This document shows positions 62,981 to 64,000 of a stretch of DNA of 64,000 bases, in pieces. Origin of the DNA: Ruminococcus sp. Its GTDB lineage: Bacteria; Bacillota; Clostridia; Oscillospirales; Ruminococcaceae. Within the stretch, counting starts at the first letter, position 1; each line of letters opens with the position of its first letter. The position numbers and the translations under genes are program-made. The stretch spans positions 1 through 64,000 of the forward strand of contig NZ_JAFUAG010000038.1 in the NCBI RefSeq assembly GCF_017464355.1. The letters run 5' to 3'. A model generated the notes under the pieces. That model searched no databases. It was not told where the DNA came from and saw only the letters and a program-made list of their open reading frames with translations.

Positions 62981-63613
62981 ATGGCAAAGAAAAATATGGA
63001 AAATGAAGATTTCGCAAGAATAGGCAAGAATTCTTACGGCGCATCAAGAAAAGATCTTGGCGCTCTGGGTAGCGATAAGCTGAACGGGATCATCAAAGAA
63101 GTTAATCAGGAAGTAAGTAATATCGATAAGAAGATCAGCAATGTTTACCTGAACGGCAGGATGGTCGCAGGTCATGATGTCGTTCTGCAGGACATGGAGA
63201 GCCAGAGAGAAAAGCTCACTAAATACCTCGATAAGCTTTATGACGTAAGAGGCGGCATTGATGAACATATCGCTGTGCTGGAGGCTAAGATAAAAACTGC
63301 CGAGAGCAAGGTAAAGAGCAACGAAGAGGAGATCAGCACAAAGACCTCCCTGATGAAGGAGCTTGGAAAGAAAGTCACCAGAATGGATAATGACAACAGG
63401 GTCGGTATCCCGATAAATGAGTCCGAGAAGGATTCCGCTCTGAGTCAGATTGGCAAGCTCGAGACCCGTCTTGAAGCTATCAATGAGGAAAATTCTGCAC
63501 TTAAGCAGAATATCTCTGATTTTAAGCGTCAGATAGATGAACTGAAAAAGGGTACGTCTTCCAACAAGAAGAAGGCAGGCCCCAAGAAAGATGAACAGAA
63601 TTTAGGAGAATAA
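62981..63613 (+). CDS. Coiled-coil protein, 210 residues
   Basis: ATG 62981 follows AAGGAG at ten bases (TTG 62975 is closer and less likely). Most of the chain is heptad-rich (ESQREKLTKYLDKLYDVRGG; LETRLEAINEENSALKQNIS) and the end is basic. No membrane span. It ends five bases before the next gene. No family recognised. Confidence 0.55.
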   Translation: MAKKNMENEDFARIGKNSYGASRKDLGALGSDKLNGIIKEVNQEVSNIDKKISNVYLNGRMVAGHDVVLQDMESQREKLTKYLDKLYDVRGGIDEHIAVLEAKIKTAESKVKSNEEEISTKTSLMKELGKKVTRMDNDNRVGIPINESEKDSALSQIGKLETRLEAINEENSALKQNISDFKRQIDELKKGTSSNKKKAGPKKDEQNLGE

Positions 63614-63618
63614 GTGAA

Positions 63619-64000
63619 ATGGCTAAAAAGATCACATATGAGGATTTTATAGCGATAGATAAAAAGATCGACGTCATAAATGATGAGATAAGCGAGCTTA
63701 TACAGCAGGGCGCTTCTGATGAGGTGCTGGAGGAAAAGTATATACAGCTCGGCAAGGCTGTCATCGGCAGGGATCTTGCAGAGGCACGTCTGAAAGAGGA
63801 TATGACCGAAGAGGAGAAAGCAGATTTCGATAAACTCATCTCCCTCTATCAGCGGCAGAAAATGCTGGAGCTCAGGCTGAGCATCATGGAAAAGGAACTG
63901 GATGAAACTATGGCATCAAAGGCACAGCTCGATGAGACCATAGCAGACGGTGAGCGTGTGCTGGAACTGGTGGAGAAGACTATCAGGGCTGTAGAGAATC
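63619..64000 (+). CDS. Coiled-coil protein, cut by the window edge
   Basis: ATG 63619 after TAGGAG. The 127 residues present are helical and charged (KKIDVINDEISELIQQGASD), with no known motif. The gene runs off the end of the window, so its length is unknown. Confidence 0.5.
   Translation, partial: MAKKITYEDFIAIDKKIDVINDEISELIQQGASDEVLEEKYIQLGKAVIGRDLAEARLKEDMTEEEKADFDKLISLYQRQKMLELRLSIMEKELDETMASKAQLDETIADGERVLELVEKTIRAVEN

Noticed and set aside
1-64000. CRISPR arrays, rRNA and tRNA genes
   Set aside because: No regularly spaced repeats and no recognisable tRNA or rRNA sequence were seen.

Overview
The window looks like chromosomal DNA of a gut or rumen Firmicute of the Ruminococcus type. 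The reasons are Gram-positive promoters (TTGACA-17-TATAAT) and strong AGGAGG ribosome sites, a glucose-type PTS beside glycan-degrading enzymes (GH59, GH13), several ECF sigma factors with membrane partners, Trep_Strep/ECF transport genes and a Firmicute-style conjugation module. The genus is an inference from protein families; no rRNA or tRNA was seen.

Layout. 1-2.3 kb: wrecked genes (a TetR without its HTH, a shortened membrane protein, a GNAT without its C-terminus). 2.4-10.4 kb: an intact TetR-controlled operon with an ECF S component, a T component, a giant protein joining two ECF ATPases to an exporter-fold ABC half-transporter, a second ABC half-transporter, a 60-residue membrane protein and a methyltransferase; probably chelate or siderophore-like uptake. 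10.5-11.5 kb: remnants of an integrase and a DUF3990 protein. 11.5-17.0 kb: an accessory signalling locus with an HTH-like protein, a kinase-STAND-helical-repeat protein, a 48-residue membrane peptide and an OB-fold-like lipoprotein, with twin promoters. 17.2-19.7 kb: a frameshifted surface-protein pseudogene and a stump of an ArsR regulator.

19.8-24.0 kb: ptsH-ptsI and a glucose/GlcNAc EIICBA, all on the minus strand. 24.2-28.7 kb: a metallophosphoesterase and an ECF sigma factor with a PASTA-containing membrane partner. 29.2-33.3 kb: a GH59 enzyme and a GH13 enzyme, the latter split by a frameshift in a run of seven C. 33.4-39.2 kb: two aldo-keto reductases, an Fe-alcohol dehydrogenase and a flavodoxin lipoprotein facing a divergent LysR gene, with a shared upstream motif, then an EamA transporter. 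39.3-43.3 kb: an ECF sigma factor fused to a membrane/extracellular domain, small unknown genes, a candidate structured leader RNA and an XRE regulator.

43.8-64.0 kb: an integrated conjugative element module running off the right edge. It has a VirD4-type coupling protein, a candidate pilin, a VirB6-like membrane protein, a PrgI-VirB4 fusion, a large NlpC/P60-like protein without its catalytic Cys, a GntR regulator, an ArdC-like giant and several coiled-coil proteins. Four palindromic sites of the form GTAAAA-n-TTTTAC lie at the three promoters of this module and suggest control by the GntR protein. Relaxase, integrase and attachment sites are not visible here.
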